Shown here piece by piece: positions 1 through 8,774 of a stretch of 48,140 nt of DNA. The DNA is from Treponema sp. (GTDB lineage Bacteria > Spirochaetota > Spirochaetia > Treponematales > Breznakiellaceae): NCBI GenBank assembly GCA_009781635.1, contig WQXU01000020.1, forward strand, positions 1-48,140. Direction: 5' to 3'. The translations under genes were made by a program, and so were the position numbers. How positions within the stretch are numbered: the first letter of the stretch is position 1; each line of letters starts with the position of its first letter. Under the pieces are notes generated by a model, which was not told the origin of the DNA, searched no databases, and saw only the letters and a list, made by a program, of their open reading frames with translations.

Positions 1-57
1 ATAGATAAGAAAATTATACGAAAGGCTGCTTCGATGAGAGCAGCAAAGTTAAATTAA
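1..57 (+). CDS. 3' end of an unidentified gene (partial)
   Basis: Frame 1 is open from the window edge to a TAA at 55-57 and encodes 18 lysine- and alanine-rich residues. The other two plus-strand frames carry stops near the edge. The position just before a HigA-like antitoxin suggests the tail of a HigB/RelE-type toxin, but the piece is too short to recognise and the 74-base gap to the antitoxin is wider than usual for such pairs. It may be chance reading frame. Confidence 0.3.
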   Translation: MDKKIIRKAASMRAAKLN

Positions 58-63
58 AATAGA

Positions 64-104
64 CTGGTTGATACCAGTTTATATAAAAAATGGGAGATAT
101 CCCA
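64..104. promoter_or_regulatory. two inverted repeats before the antitoxin gene
   Basis: Two short inverted repeats lie between the upstream stop and the antitoxin start: CTGG-N6-CCAG at 64-77 and TGGGA-GATA-TCCCA at 91-104. Antitoxins of the HigA type usually repress their own promoter through such palindromes, so these are candidate operator sites. An A/T-rich TATATAAAA stretch between them could hold a -10 box. Function is inferred. Confidence 0.35.
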
Positions 105-131
105 GTTGACTTTTTATAGGAGATTAAATAA

Positions 132-440
132 ATGAAAACAACTAAATGGAACATTTACGAAGAACTTAAAACAGAAGAAGATATTCAAGCGTTTGTCGAA
201 GCCTCAATAATAGAAGCAGAAAACGATACTGACCCAAGTTTGCTTGCCCATGCATTAGGTGTAGCAGCTAAAGCGCGGGGCATGCTTGCTGTTTCCCGTG
301 ATACAGGTATTGACCGCGCAGGGCTCTACCGTTCCTTTACCAGGGGCGGAGATCCTCGTATCAGTACTTTTGATAAAGTTGCACGCTCTCTTGGTTATCA
401 TCTTACACTTTCTCCTGTTACCGAAGCAGCCAGAAATTAG
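132..440 (+). CDS. HigA-like addiction-module antidote protein (Xre-type HTH)
   Basis: This 102-residue protein resembles the short antidote proteins of HigBA-type toxin-antitoxin modules. The N-terminal part (about residues 10-35) is the family's lead segment, with residues such as EDIQAFVEA, and the C-terminal half (about 40-95) is a helix-turn-helix unit with AAKARGM, TGIDRAGLYRSF and TFDKVARSLGYHL. The length is normal for the family. A good ribosome site, AGGAG at 119-123, precedes the ATG by 8 bases. No complete toxin gene is visible: upstream is only an 18-residue tail of an ORF, downstream a repeat-rich spacer. It would act in the cytoplasm by binding a toxin and DNA. It is either the second gene of a pair cut by the window edge or an orphan. 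Confidence 0.75.
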   Translation: MKTTKWNIYEELKTEEDIQAFVEASIIEAENDTDPSLLAHALGVAAKARGMLAVSRDTGIDRAGLYRSFTRGGDPRISTFDKVARSLGYHLTLSPVTEAARN

Positions 441-735
441 CAGCCAGTTAGTAATTTCCCCATCTTGTATATTCCGTTAGCTGCTACTATCAGTGTTCCA
501 GATATAAACCGCCAGTGACAGGCACCCTTGTGTTTCCACTTTTGCGTCACCACCAAAATGGGGAGTGGGGTTTAGGGAATAGGGTTTGGGGGGCTTGCGG
601 GAGCGCAGAGTTCACGGAGTTGTTGAAAAAGCGGCAGATGTTACTGTTGCACCCACTACGCTATATGCGGTGTAGGCATGACGTGTAACGACACTACGGA
701 AAAGCGGTAGCTGCTACCGCTTGCCCGCTTGCCTA
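441..735. other. gene-free spacer with G-rich dispersed repeat
   Basis: No convincing gene is present. A G-rich stretch at about 558-595 reads as alternating GGGG and TTTAGGG/AATAGGG units, and it is followed at about 605-621 by GCAGAGTTCACGGAGT. Similar sequences recur inside ileS (about 10561-10598) and at 27570-27586. TAGCAGC near 438 and GCTGCTA near 478 form a loose inverted repeat behind the antitoxin gene that could be a weak terminator. Confidence 0.5.
702..722 (-). terminator. probable terminator of the large lipoprotein operon
   Basis: AAGCGGTAGC and GCTACCGCTT form a perfect 10-bp stem with a single-base loop, 13 bases beyond the stop codon of the minus-strand lipoprotein gene. 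Read on the minus strand the stem runs into TTTT. The T-run is short, so termination strength is uncertain. Confidence 0.55.
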
Positions 736-3700
736 TTACGGCCCCCGCAGTACCGGCAAGGTATAATTTGTTCCGCCGATATTAACAGTGCCCATTATCC
801 AGATATTTTGAAAACACCAATCTTCTCCAGTATGAAAAATATCCGTTGAACCAATAATATGATTACTTTTATCCCAGGTTGTGCTTGTCCACCAGTTTTC
901 TGCCGGCGGGAAAGTTATACTTTGACCGCCGGGAAGATTATGTTCACCATTCGTAACAATGCCCATATCATTCCGTGCATAATTTCTAAGAAGCACCGCA
1001 CCAGCCTGATTACCAATCACTCTATGTCTACTAGTCCCGCCAGAAACACTCTGATTCAGGGCTATGCTATTTCGTACAATTGCTCCATCACCACCTTCTC
1101 CCGCTATACCGCCGCCATTAACTGCAGCTGTTACAGTTCCTGCGGCATAGCAATTTTCCACCGCTCCTAAAGAATACCCAACTATACCGCCTGCTGAATC
1201 TCCTTCGATATTACCTGTTGTATAGCAGTTTCTTATAACAGCGTGATTCGTATCTAACCTTCCCGCTATACCGCCTGCTGTATTTCCTTTTACATTGACT
1301 GTTGTATAGCAGTTTTCTATACTCGTTTTATTAGCTGCTTGAAACATAGCATGCGTTTGCGGCAGGAATTTTACTAATCCGGCTATACCGCCGGCAGTCC
1401 CAGCGCCTGTTATGCTGCCTCCTATTAATCTGACATTTCTTATTGAAGCGCCGCTACTATAATAGCCATTACTAATTACGCCGAACATTCCCTGTGGTTT
1501 TGAAGCATCAGTAGAATTAATTGTAAGGTTATAAATATTAAATCCTCCGCCGTCATAGCTGCCGGTGAAGCTACTATGAACAGTTTCATCTGTTCCTATT
1601 GCTGTCCAGTTACTGCCGCCAGCCGTTGGCGGATCTAGTGTAATGGGTTCTGTCTGCTTATAATGTTTGAAAAAGCCACTAGAAGATATGGCATAATCGT
1701 TAAATGCAGCAACGTTAGCCTGATTTACAGGGATGCGCCTGTCATGAGTGCCAGCAGCTGCTGGATTATAATCAACATGCCCGTCAAATACCTTGATGTT
1801 CAGTGTTTGCGCTTTATAGAAACAACCTGGTTCAGTTGCATTGAAGGTTATTGTAATATTTGGATTACTAAATGATGAAGTACCATTGTATGTAAATGTT
1901 TTTGACACAGAGTCATATGTAACGCCTTGCGGAGGATTATTCGTAACGTTCACATTTACGCCGCTGATGTAGATAGCGACAGTTGCAGTGGGGTTTATTG
2001 GCGAGAGTTCTACCGTCCCTGTTACTTCTAATGTCCTTACAACAAATGGTATAGTAAAGTCAGTTGAACCTGGGAAGGAGGTGCCGTAAATATCTGCGTA
2101 TTTTCCTTCGTAAGCGCCATTTGGACTATTACCAGCAGAAGAACGTTGGAAAGCTGCGTTAGTAGGAGCTGTGTTTGGAATTAATGGCTCTGTTGCATTT
2201 ATACCGGCTATAGTTCCGCCTGACATTATAAAACTTCCTTGTTGATAAAATATGCCGCCGCCGCCATTACCTGCACTGTTACCCTGAATAAAACCGCCGT
2301 GCATGTTAAATGTTCCGCTTAAAAGTACGCCGCCGCCGTTTTGGCTTGCATTGTTACCCTGAATAAAACCGCCGTGCATGTTAAATGTTCCAGCTAAAAA
2401 TACGCCGCCGCCGCTGATTGCTGATGTGTTACCCTGAATATAACCGCCGTACATGTTAAATGTTTGTGTTCCTACGTTGTTGATACCTACTCCGCCGCCG
2501 GCGTTATCTGCACTGTTACCCTGTATTAATCCGTCATACATATTAAACGTACCACTTCTTTGAAACACTCCACCGCCAATTAAATGAGCGGTATATCCGT
2601 CTGGGGTTGGAGCAGTTACTCTGTTGTTTAGTATACTACCGCCTCTTAAGTTAAAGGTACCACCATTCAAATTAACACCAGCGCCGCCACCAGTAAGAGA
2701 AAGTTGACTTAGGTGATTTGATTGATTATTATTATTATTGAAATCTCTAACAACTGCAGTAGAGTTCATTGTAAAAGTTGCGTTTGCGCCAAAGATCCTG
2801 ACTCCGCGGCGATAAATTTGAGCTGGTGCATCATTGCCGCTTAAAGTAATTATTCCGCCGGTTGCTTCGCCAAGTGTAAGACTTTTGGGAATATTTGTTG
2901 GATTAGATAATACTGTAAATAAAGCTGCATTTATATCATCGGCTAATGTAATTGTTACATTATTTCCAGTTGCCGCTACAAGTCGTATATGCTTGTTATC
3001 AGGTATTACATAGGGGCTTGTTGTCAAAATATTATTATCAGGAGATCTTGCATTAGGAATATTTCTTAGAATTGTTATTACTGTGGGGTTATCCGGATCT
3101 TCACTTATACCTGGATCATTTATTGCATCAAAAAGCGTTCCTTCAAATCCAGTTGAATCGATTCTTGCTTCCTGTGGAATAGCAGGCAGCCTTTGATTCT
3201 GCATCTCTGCAGGGATGCCCTGCAATGTGGGTAATGGGCCGTTAATTAAAAGAGAAGCAGTTGGGGGGATTGTCCAACTGAATGATGTATTCCAGCCAGT
3301 GAATACACCTGTTAAATATGTATTTTCTCCAACAATAATATTTTCACCATGCGGGCTAGTTGGATCTTGTTCTCCTGCTACCGCAATGTCATTAACCAGC
3401 ATATCATTGCGGGCTTTGTTGTTTCCATTTTGAATACTACTGGTTATTCGTCCTACAGTAGTCTCAACTGATGTAATAGCAGGATTTAATGCAACATTGT
3501 TTGCCAATATACCTGTACCTCTTGCTCCAGCTATACCGCCGACTCGGTTATTTCCGGAGATAATACCGGTTGCATAACAGTATTGTACCGTGCCGTTATA
3601 ATGATAACCGGTAATACCTCCTATGTCATCTCTTCCCCTTATGTTTCCTGTTGTGTAACAGTTAGTAATTTCATTATTTCCGCTAATATACCCTGAAATA

Positions 3701-5283
3701 CCGCCTATGCTATCGTTTCCTGTTATATTCCCTGCAGAAAAACTGTTTTTTACTGAAGATCCGCTGCCAAGAAACCTTCCTATAATACCGCCAATATTAT
3801 TACCGGTTCCGCTGACATTTACCAATGTGCAGCTTCTATTAATCTCAGTTTCTTCAATAGTCCCTGCAATACCGCCTACGCTAGAAGTACCGGAAATTGA
3901 ACCTGTACCGGATACATAGCATAAATCGATTGAACCTCCGTTACGTATTATTCCTGTTATTCCGCCGGTATTTTGACTGCCGGTAATTCCGTCGTCAATC
4001 TCCAGATACAGACTGTCTACTTTACCACCGTCAATTACTCCAAATAGTCCCTGATTATCTGCCTGTCTGTTTATAAAGAGCTTTTTTATTTTTTTTCTGT
4101 AGCCGTCAAATGTTCCGGAGAATGGGTTTACTGCTGTTCCAATCGGAATCCAGCCTTCGCCGTCTGAGTAAGCTTTCAGTGAAATATCATTCTGCAGTTC
4201 GTAGTCTTTACTGTTAAAAGCTGTGTTCCCGGCATTTACCTGCGCTGCAAGATATGCAAGCTGAACTGCATTCTTAATCTCGTAGGGATTTCTGCCATCT
4301 CCATCGCCTTTAAATATGTCGACATTAATTGAATCGGTATGGCTGCCGTTGTATCCGGGCCGTCTTATTGTTACAGAGTAGGCACCGGGTTCTGTTATTA
4401 CATGGTCTTTAAAAGAAGCGCTGATTATTCCGTCTTTGCTCCATGTCATTATTAAATCTTTTTCATCCGCGCCGGTTATGCCGATAGACATAATCTCGCC
4501 TATAACGCCAACGCCGTCTTGTTCATCATCATCTTTCATGTTAATTTCTACAGCACCGGTAAAGACTGCAAAAAAGTTGTTTGCGTTAAAGGTATGATCA
4601 GAAAGACTTGTAAGGTTTCTGTAAATATGCAGAACCTCGCTTTTTACCGCAGTTTGTCCGGCTTTATTGGTCATTGTTGCAACAACCCAGTAATAGCCTG
4701 CGTTAAATGTATCGCTGTCTTTCGGCGATGTCTTTGTAACTCCCGTTCCGCCCTGAAGAGGCGTAATGGTCATGCTGAAACTTTCAAAATCTGCGCTGCT
4801 TGCGTGTTTGTAATCCCAGCTGAATGTTCCCTGTCCGCCGCTGATAACAGGATCTGCAAGCTCTATGCGGCCGGAAGTTTTGTCTCCGTCATTTATAACT
4901 ACTACTCCGCCGTTTTCAAGATATCTACCCAACATGGCATGATCGGGATCACCAATTTTAGTAAAGGCATACACAAATAAATTATATTGCCCTATTGGCA
5001 GAGGCAGGGCCGAAGTCAGATTTTCGCTGTTACGGTCAAACGATTCTGGCTTCCCTCCGGTCTCTTCTAAAGGGGTAAACACAAACCTGAACAATGCAAA
5101 ATCACTGTGCTTAGGCTCCGGTCTTATTATCCTCTGCTCTTCGTCAACTTCAAGCACAAAAAACCCTATGCCGGTCAGAACAGAAGGCTGCTCTTCGACG
5201 GAAGTGAATGGATCGGAGCATCCGGAAAAAATCAATACAAAAATAATTAAATAAAAAGTTATAACCGCCGCTTTATTTTTCAT
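736..5283 (-). CDS. very large GLUG-repeat lipoprotein, surface or adhesin-like
   Basis: A 1515-residue exported protein of unknown specific function. A lipoprotein signal peptide ends in the lipobox FSGC (Cys22). After an N-terminal region of Ig-like character come GLUG-type repeats (about residues 430-590, with repeating GGITG, GGIAG and NCYTTGNI), a central right-handed beta-helix-like zone (about 760-1020) with FNMHGGFIQGN units, and a second GLUG zone (about 1230-1395). GLUG motifs occur in bacterial surface and adhesion proteins. The start is supported by AGGAGCGG upstream of the ATG. It follows the neighbouring lipoprotein gene by 13 bases, so the two probably form one operon ending at the hairpin at 702-722. 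Whether the lipid anchor sits in the inner or outer membrane cannot be read from the sequence. A role in attachment to host, partner cells or fibre is plausible but inferred. Confidence 0.8.
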   Translation of the reverse strand: MKNKAAVITFYLIIFVLIFSGCSDPFTSVEEQPSVLTGIGFFVLEVDEEQRIIRPEPKHSDFALFRFVFTPLEETGGKPESFDRNSENLTSALPLPIGQYNLFVYAFTKIGDPDHAMLGRYLENGGVVVINDGDKTSGRIELADPVISGGQGTFSWDYKHASSADFESFSMTITPLQGGTGVTKTSPKDSDTFNAGYYWVVATMTNKAGQTAVKSEVLHIYRNLTSLSDHTFNANNFFAVFTGAVEINMKDDDEQDGVGVIGEIMSIGITGADEKDLIMTWSKDGIISASFKDHVITEPGAYSVTIRRPGYNGSHTDSINVDIFKGDGDGRNPYEIKNAVQLAYLAAQVNAGNTAFNSKDYELQNDISLKAYSDGEGWIPIGTAVNPFSGTFDGYRKKIKKLFINRQADNQGLFGVIDGGKVDSLYLEIDDGITGSQNTGGITGIIRNGGSIDLCYVSGTGSISGTSSVGGIAGTIEETEINRSCTLVNVSGTGNNIGGIIGRFLGSGSSVKNSFSAGNITGNDSIGGISGYISGNNEITNCYTTGNIRGRDDIGGITGYHYNGTVQYCYATGIISGNNRVGGIAGARGTGILANNVALNPAITSVETTVGRITSSIQNGNNKARNDMLVNDIAVAGEQDPTSPHGENIIVGENTYLTGVFTGWNTSFSWTIPPTASLLINGPLPTLQGIPAEMQNQRLPAIPQEARIDSTGFEGTLFDAINDPGISEDPDNPTVITILRNIPNARSPDNNILTTSPYVIPDNKHIRLVAATGNNVTITLADDINAALFTVLSNPTNIPKSLTLGEATGGIITLSGNDAPAQIYRRGVRIFGANATFTMNSTAVVRDFNNNNNQSNHLSQLSLTGGGAGVNLNGGTFNLRGGSILNNRVTAPTPDGYTAHLIGGGVFQRSGTFNMYDGLIQGNSADNAGGGVGINNVGTQTFNMYGGYIQGNTSAISGGGVFLAGTFNMHGGFIQGNNASQNGGGVLLSGTFNMHGGFIQGNSAGNGGGGIFYQQGSFIMSGGTIAGINATEPLIPNTAPTNAAFQRSSAGNSPNGAYEGKYADIYGTSFPGSTDFTIPFVVRTLEVTGTVELSPINPTATVAIYISGVNVNVTNNPPQGVTYDSVSKTFTYNGTSSFSNPNITITFNATEPGCFYKAQTLNIKVFDGHVDYNPAAAGTHDRRIPVNQANVAAFNDYAISSSGFFKHYKQTEPITLDPPTAGGSNWTAIGTDETVHSSFTGSYDGGGFNIYNLTINSTDASKPQGMFGVISNGYYSSGASIRNVRLIGGSITGAGTAGGIAGLVKFLPQTHAMFQAANKTSIENCYTTVNVKGNTAGGIAGRLDTNHAVIRNCYTTGNIEGDSAGGIVGYSLGAVENCYAAGTVTAAVNGGGIAGEGGDGAIVRNSIALNQSVSGGTSRHRVIGNQAGAVLLRNYARNDMGIVTNGEHNLPGGQSITFPPAENWWTSTTWDKSNHIIGSTDIFHTGEDWCFQNIWIMGTVNIGGTNYTLPVLRGP
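2281..2560 (-). repeat. tandem 75-bp repeats encoding FNMHGG-type beta-helix turns
   Basis: The plus-strand sequence ACCCTGAATAAAACCGCCG recurs at 2281 and 2356, with a near copy at 2431, then a diverged copy at 2518. The spacing is 75, 75 and 87 bases, so each unit adds 25 residues (29 for the last). The first two units are nearly identical, which points to recent duplication and possible length variation between strains. Confidence 0.8.
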
Positions 5284-5296
5284 TTTTTCCGCTCCT

Positions 5297-6952
5297 TTAC
5301 TGCGCTACTTCGAAAGTAACTGTTCTGCTGTAAGGTATGCCGTTTACATCTACCTTAAGCGTAAGCGAGTGAATACCTATACCGTTATAATCAGGATTTG
5401 TAACATTCAACATAAGAGACGAGTTTGTTCCGATTAGGATTCCGTTTATGTACCATTCAGGATTTGCGCCTGCCGTATTGATGGTTGCCGTGCTTGGCGT
5501 ACCTGTATGGCGGATAATAATTCCGGTGTTTATTTCCTGTAGCAAATTTGTTATTTCGGCATACGTTATAATAAAAGCCGGATTTTCAGTCCAGAGAGCC
5601 TGAACAGTAACATTGGCAGTAACAGGCGTATTAAAGTTAAAACTCCAGCCGTTAAATGTAAAACCATCTCTGACAGGGTCTGCAGGACGGCTTGCCGTGT
5701 AACCGGAAACTATATATTGATCTGGTATTTCATTTCCGCCGTTGGTGATAAAGCTTACAGTAAAGACTGCGTGTTTTTCTTTTTCATCGCAGCCGGCGCG
5801 ATCGCAGATCCTTTCCGCTGAATCTCCTTCTATTTCCCAGTTTTCAATAAACAGGTGATTAAGCGCAGGAGCTCCAGGCCGCGTTTGCGTGTGATCTGAA
5901 TTGTGAGCGCAGGTTCTTGTTTCCTCGCCTGGCGCCGTGCATGTGGGAGCAGTTGTTTCTATCCAGGCTCTCCAGTCATGCGCATTTTGGTCTATGGGTA
6001 ATTCATCGTTTGTTTCAGTTATTTCACAAACTGTACATCGCCGCGTGCCGCTGCCTTCTGTTGTACATGTGGCGGGTGTTCCTGATATTTGAACCCATTT
6101 GTGTCCATCGGGGTCTACAGGGCGTGTTTCTGTGTGCTCTTCATTGTAAGCGCAGGTTCTTGTTTCCTCACCTGCTTCTGTGCAGGTGGGAGCTGTTGTT
6201 TCTATCCATTCTCCCCAGTCATGCCCGACATGGTCTATAGGGCGTGTTTCTGTGTGATCTGAATTGTAAGCGCAGGTTCTTGTTTCCTCGCCCGGCGCCG
6301 TACAAGTGGGAGCTGTTATTTCTATCCAGGGTCCCCAGCTATGCGCGTCGTGGTCTATGGGTAAATCGCCTGTTTCAGTTTTTTCACAGACTGCGCATTC
6401 CCGCGTGCCGCTGCCTTCTGTTGTACATGTGGCGGATGTTCCTGATATCTGAACCCAGTTGTGCGCATTGAGATCAATGTCTGTGAAACGTGTTTGTGTT
6501 TCATCGCACTGCTGACAAGTCCTTGTCTCTACACCTTCTTCATTACAGGTTGGAGCTTTTGTCAGTATCCAGTCTCCCCAGATACAGTCTTCCTCTACCT
6601 GAAACATCGTTATCAGTACAAAATTATTTTGCCTTACCCTGACATTCACATAGGCAGAACCTGTGGAATAGCGTATTTCATCAAAGTATGAGTCTACTTT
6701 TACATGCCATTGTACGGCGGCAACAACTACGCTGACAGTTTCGCCGCTGTTCGCTTCACGGTTTATTACCTGTCCATTGCCTGTAAGTGTTATCTTATAA
6801 TTCAAGTTATCAAAAAATTCCTGTCCCTGCGAACGGCCGCTGCTGCTTCCTAAATTTATCGTAATTGTGCCTTCATTATGCAGGGGTTCCATACAGGAGG
6901 AAAAAGCCAATGACAATATTATGGTAAATATTACAATGTATCTGGTTTTCAT
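5297..6952 (-). CDS. lipoprotein with cysteine-rich tandem repeats and an InlB-type domain
   Basis: Exported lipoprotein of 551 residues, function unknown. The frame is open from 6991, but I place the start at 6952 because that ATG follows a GGGGGG ribosome-site-like tract by 7 bases and opens a normal signal peptide ending in FSSC (Cys20). Residues about 125-370 hold six tandem repeats of roughly 40 residues with the cores PTCT-EETRTC and ATCT-GSGTR-C, plus a degenerate seventh. Then comes a Listeria-Bacteroides (InlB B) repeat around VRDGFTFNGW, and a C-terminal Ig-like segment. Such Cys repeats are common in surface proteins of gut bacteria. The gene heads a two-gene operon with the GLUG lipoprotein 13 bases downstream and has a good promoter at 6998-7025. 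Confidence 0.78.
   Translation of the reverse strand: MKTRYIVIFTIILSLAFSSCMEPLHNEGTITINLGSSSGRSQGQEFFDNLNYKITLTGNGQVINREANSGETVSVVVAAVQWHVKVDSYFDEIRYSTGSAYVNVRVRQNNFVLITMFQVEEDCIWGDWILTKAPTCNEEGVETRTCQQCDETQTRFTDIDLNAHNWVQISGTSATCTTEGSGTRECAVCEKTETGDLPIDHDAHSWGPWIEITAPTCTAPGEETRTCAYNSDHTETRPIDHVGHDWGEWIETTAPTCTEAGEETRTCAYNEEHTETRPVDPDGHKWVQISGTPATCTTEGSGTRRCTVCEITETNDELPIDQNAHDWRAWIETTAPTCTAPGEETRTCAHNSDHTQTRPGAPALNHLFIENWEIEGDSAERICDRAGCDEKEKHAVFTVSFITNGGNEIPDQYIVSGYTASRPADPVRDGFTFNGWSFNFNTPVTANVTVQALWTENPAFIITYAEITNLLQEINTGIIIRHTGTPSTATINTAGANPEWYINGILIGTNSSLMLNVTNPDYNGIGIHSLTLKVDVNGIPYSRTVTFEVAQ
5860..6590 (-). repeat. about 120-bp tandem repeats in the Cys-rich lipoprotein gene
   Basis: Six units of about 40 codons are arranged in two subtypes. 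One subtype contains ISGT-ATCTTEGSGTR with a CxxC pair; the other contains ETTAPTCT-EETRTCA and HTETRP, with the second cysteine of the pair replaced. The order is first unit, B, A, A, B, A, which suggests that a B-A block was duplicated. DNA identity between units is high enough to permit unequal recombination. Confidence 0.75.
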
Positions 6953-6997
6953 AAAAAAACCCCCCATTATATAATATGGGAATTTTAACATTCATGT

Positions 6998-7025
6998 ATT
7001 ATAATTGCAATGGCTACCAGATCAA
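6998..7025 (-). promoter_or_regulatory. promoter of the two-lipoprotein operon
   Basis: On the minus strand TTGATC is followed after 16 bases by a perfect TATAAT, about 45 bases before the chosen start codon at 6952. The leader contains CCCAT-N8-ATGGG, a small hairpin just before the ribosome site. Confidence 0.6.
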
Positions 7026-7068
7026 TTTTAAGCCGTCTTTACAATTGCTAAAAATTTTATTGATTTTT

Positions 7069-7992
7069 TTAATTTAATAAAATTGCAAAAAGGCGCAGGA
7101 TGTCTTCTTCGCCCAGCATGGCGGTTTTTATATCGAGGTTTTGGCCGTTTTGTACGGGCGCATTTGCAAGGAAAATGGAAGCTATTGGGTCGTTAGATGC
7201 AAAATTGCCGGCAAGGGCCAGAAGCGCTGCCATGCCCCGCGCCTGCGCCGCGTTTTCCAGCTGAAATCTTAATACAGCTATGCAGCCTTCTTTTCCGTCT
7301 TCTTCCGCCGGGAAAAGATTTATAAAAAATTGCACAACAGGAAACCTTAAAGGCAGTCCCGCCTGACTTAATATACCATTTAAAACAGATCCGGAATTCT
7401 CCAGCCAGCATGACATTGGAGCATCCCTGCGGAAATCGTTGAACCCTTCGGGTATTTCCATGCCGGGCGCAGAGAAAAAGGGTTCGCGGGGAGTGTCGTC
7501 TAACATTGCCATTACAAAGGCCTGCCTTGAACTCATTGCTATGGAAAGTCTGTCTGCGCCGGAGTGCCAGTAGCTGTTTTTGTCTACGCGGTGTTCTTTC
7601 CAGTTTCTGTCCATGGTAAGCGCCATGCCGGCGCGGGAACTTGGGTAATTTCCCGATGCTGCCAGCTGAAAACGCTTTCCGCTTTGCCCGGGAAACATGG
7701 CCGCTGCAAAATGGCTGGTTCTGTCCAGCATCTGCCTTGTCTGAGCGTTTTGCAGTTCCTCTACCGGCAATAACTCAATAATAGAGCGCGCCTTGTTAAC
7801 ATCTGCAAAGATATAAACGGAAGCTCCGGTATCCAGCGGAGCGAAATTTGCGTCTTCCATGAATAAATCAGGAATGCCAGGCGTTGATTGACAGGAGGCA
7901 AAGATAATTACAAATAACAAAGTTATGCAGAGTTTAAGATTCCTGCAGGATGTAATTTTAATTATTTTACTTTTACTATTTTTACTTGCCAT
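7069..7992 (-). CDS. lipoprotein of unknown function
   Basis: A 307-residue protein that I do not recognise. The N-terminus is basic (residues 1-20), followed by a hydrophobic stretch and the lipobox FASC (Cys34), so it should be a lipoprotein. The mature part has no clear motif; it is moderately hydrophobic and ends in LFAILLN. The start follows AGGAGAAGAAAC, a sound ribosome site located inside the last codons of ileS, so the two genes overlap by 31 bases and are probably cotranscribed and coupled. A 9-bp A/T stem downstream of the stop runs into TTTTT and may end the transcript. Pairing of a lipoprotein with ileS is likely just operon organisation. Confidence 0.65.
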   Translation of the reverse strand: MASKNSKSKIIKITSCRNLKLCITLLFVIIFASCQSTPGIPDLFMEDANFAPLDTGASVYIFADVNKARSIIELLPVEELQNAQTRQMLDRTSHFAAAMFPGQSGKRFQLAASGNYPSSRAGMALTMDRNWKEHRVDKNSYWHSGADRLSIAMSSRQAFVMAMLDDTPREPFFSAPGMEIPEGFNDFRRDAPMSCWLENSGSVLNGILSQAGLPLRFPVVQFFINLFPAEEDGKEGCIAVLRFQLENAAQARGMAALLALAGNFASNDPIASIFLANAPVQNGQNLDIKTAMLGEEDILRLFAILLN

Positions 7993-8774
7993 GTTTCTTC
8001 TCCTGCCGCAGGCTCCCCTACAGGGATTTGCCCGTCAATTTTTATCCACTCGTTTTTTACGGCCAGTGTCTCTTCGGCGATTGTTTCAGCAAAGGCTTCC
8101 CAGGCTTCTTTTAAGGAATCACTGCCGTGTATGAAAAGTTCTATGCGATCTGTGACAGCAAGGCCTGTTTCCTTGCGCGTGTTCTGGATACCGCGGATTA
8201 AATCCCGGATATCGCCTTCCATGGAAAGTTCGCGGGTAATCTCCGTGTCAAGGCCGACAGTCAAGGTCCCCTCGTTTAATACGCGCAGGTTGGCTTTCTC
8301 GTTCCGGCGGATATCAAGTTTTTCCGCTGTTATTTCAAGGGCCCTTACGCCGCCTGCTTCGCTTGGTATATCTATGGAAAGCGATGAACCTTCGATGACG
8401 CTCTGAATCTCTGCGTGGCTGAGCGCTTCTATTTTTGCGGCGGCGGCTTTCATGTCCTTGCCAAGTTCCTTGCCGAGGATGCGGAAGTTCGCCTTTACTT
8501 CGTATTCGACAAGGGCCTCTTCGTTATCTGAAAAAATAATTTCCTTTACGTTGAGTTCTTCGCGGATAATATCCGCCATGCTTATAAGGGCTTTCTTTTC
8601 GTCCTGATTGCGCGTAACAAGTTCGGCCTTGCGAAGAGGCTGGCGCATTTTTATGTTGTACTGTGAACGCAATGAACGCCCTATTGAAACTGCGGACATT
8701 ACAACTGCCATGCGGAACTCAAGAGCCTTGTCGCGGCGTTTTTCATCCGGACATGGAAAACAGGCAAGATGCAC
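7962..8774 (-). CDS. ileS: ileS, C-terminal frame (anticodon-binding region)
   Basis: The second frame, open from a GTG at 8774 and in truth from about 8815, encodes the anticodon-binding and C-terminal part: [18 protein letters not shown] is the conserved entry to this region. It has no ribosome site of its own that I can see. The sequence stays well conserved to its natural end, which argues against old decay of the gene. Confidence 0.75.
   Translation of the reverse strand: MHLACFPCPDEKRRDKALEFRMAVVMSAVSIGRSLRSQYNIKMRQPLRKAELVTRNQDEKKALISMADIIREELNVKEIIFSDNEEALVEYEVKANFRILGKELGKDMKAAAAKIEALSHAEIQSVIEGSSLSIDIPSEAGGVRALEITAEKLDIRRNEKANLRVLNEGTLTVGLDTEITRELSMEGDIRDLIRGIQNTRKETGLAVTDRIELFIHGSDSLKEAWEAFAETIAEETLAVKNEWIKIDGQIPVGEPAAGEETWQVKIVKVK

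Noticed and set aside
2281-2560. CRISPR array
   Set aside because: The repeats are within an open frame, adjoin each other without unique spacers, and encode a beta-helix pattern.
4519-4980. 153-residue plus-strand frame opposite the GLUG lipoprotein
   Set aside because: Antisense shadow; the lipoprotein frame has signal peptide, repeats and ribosome site.
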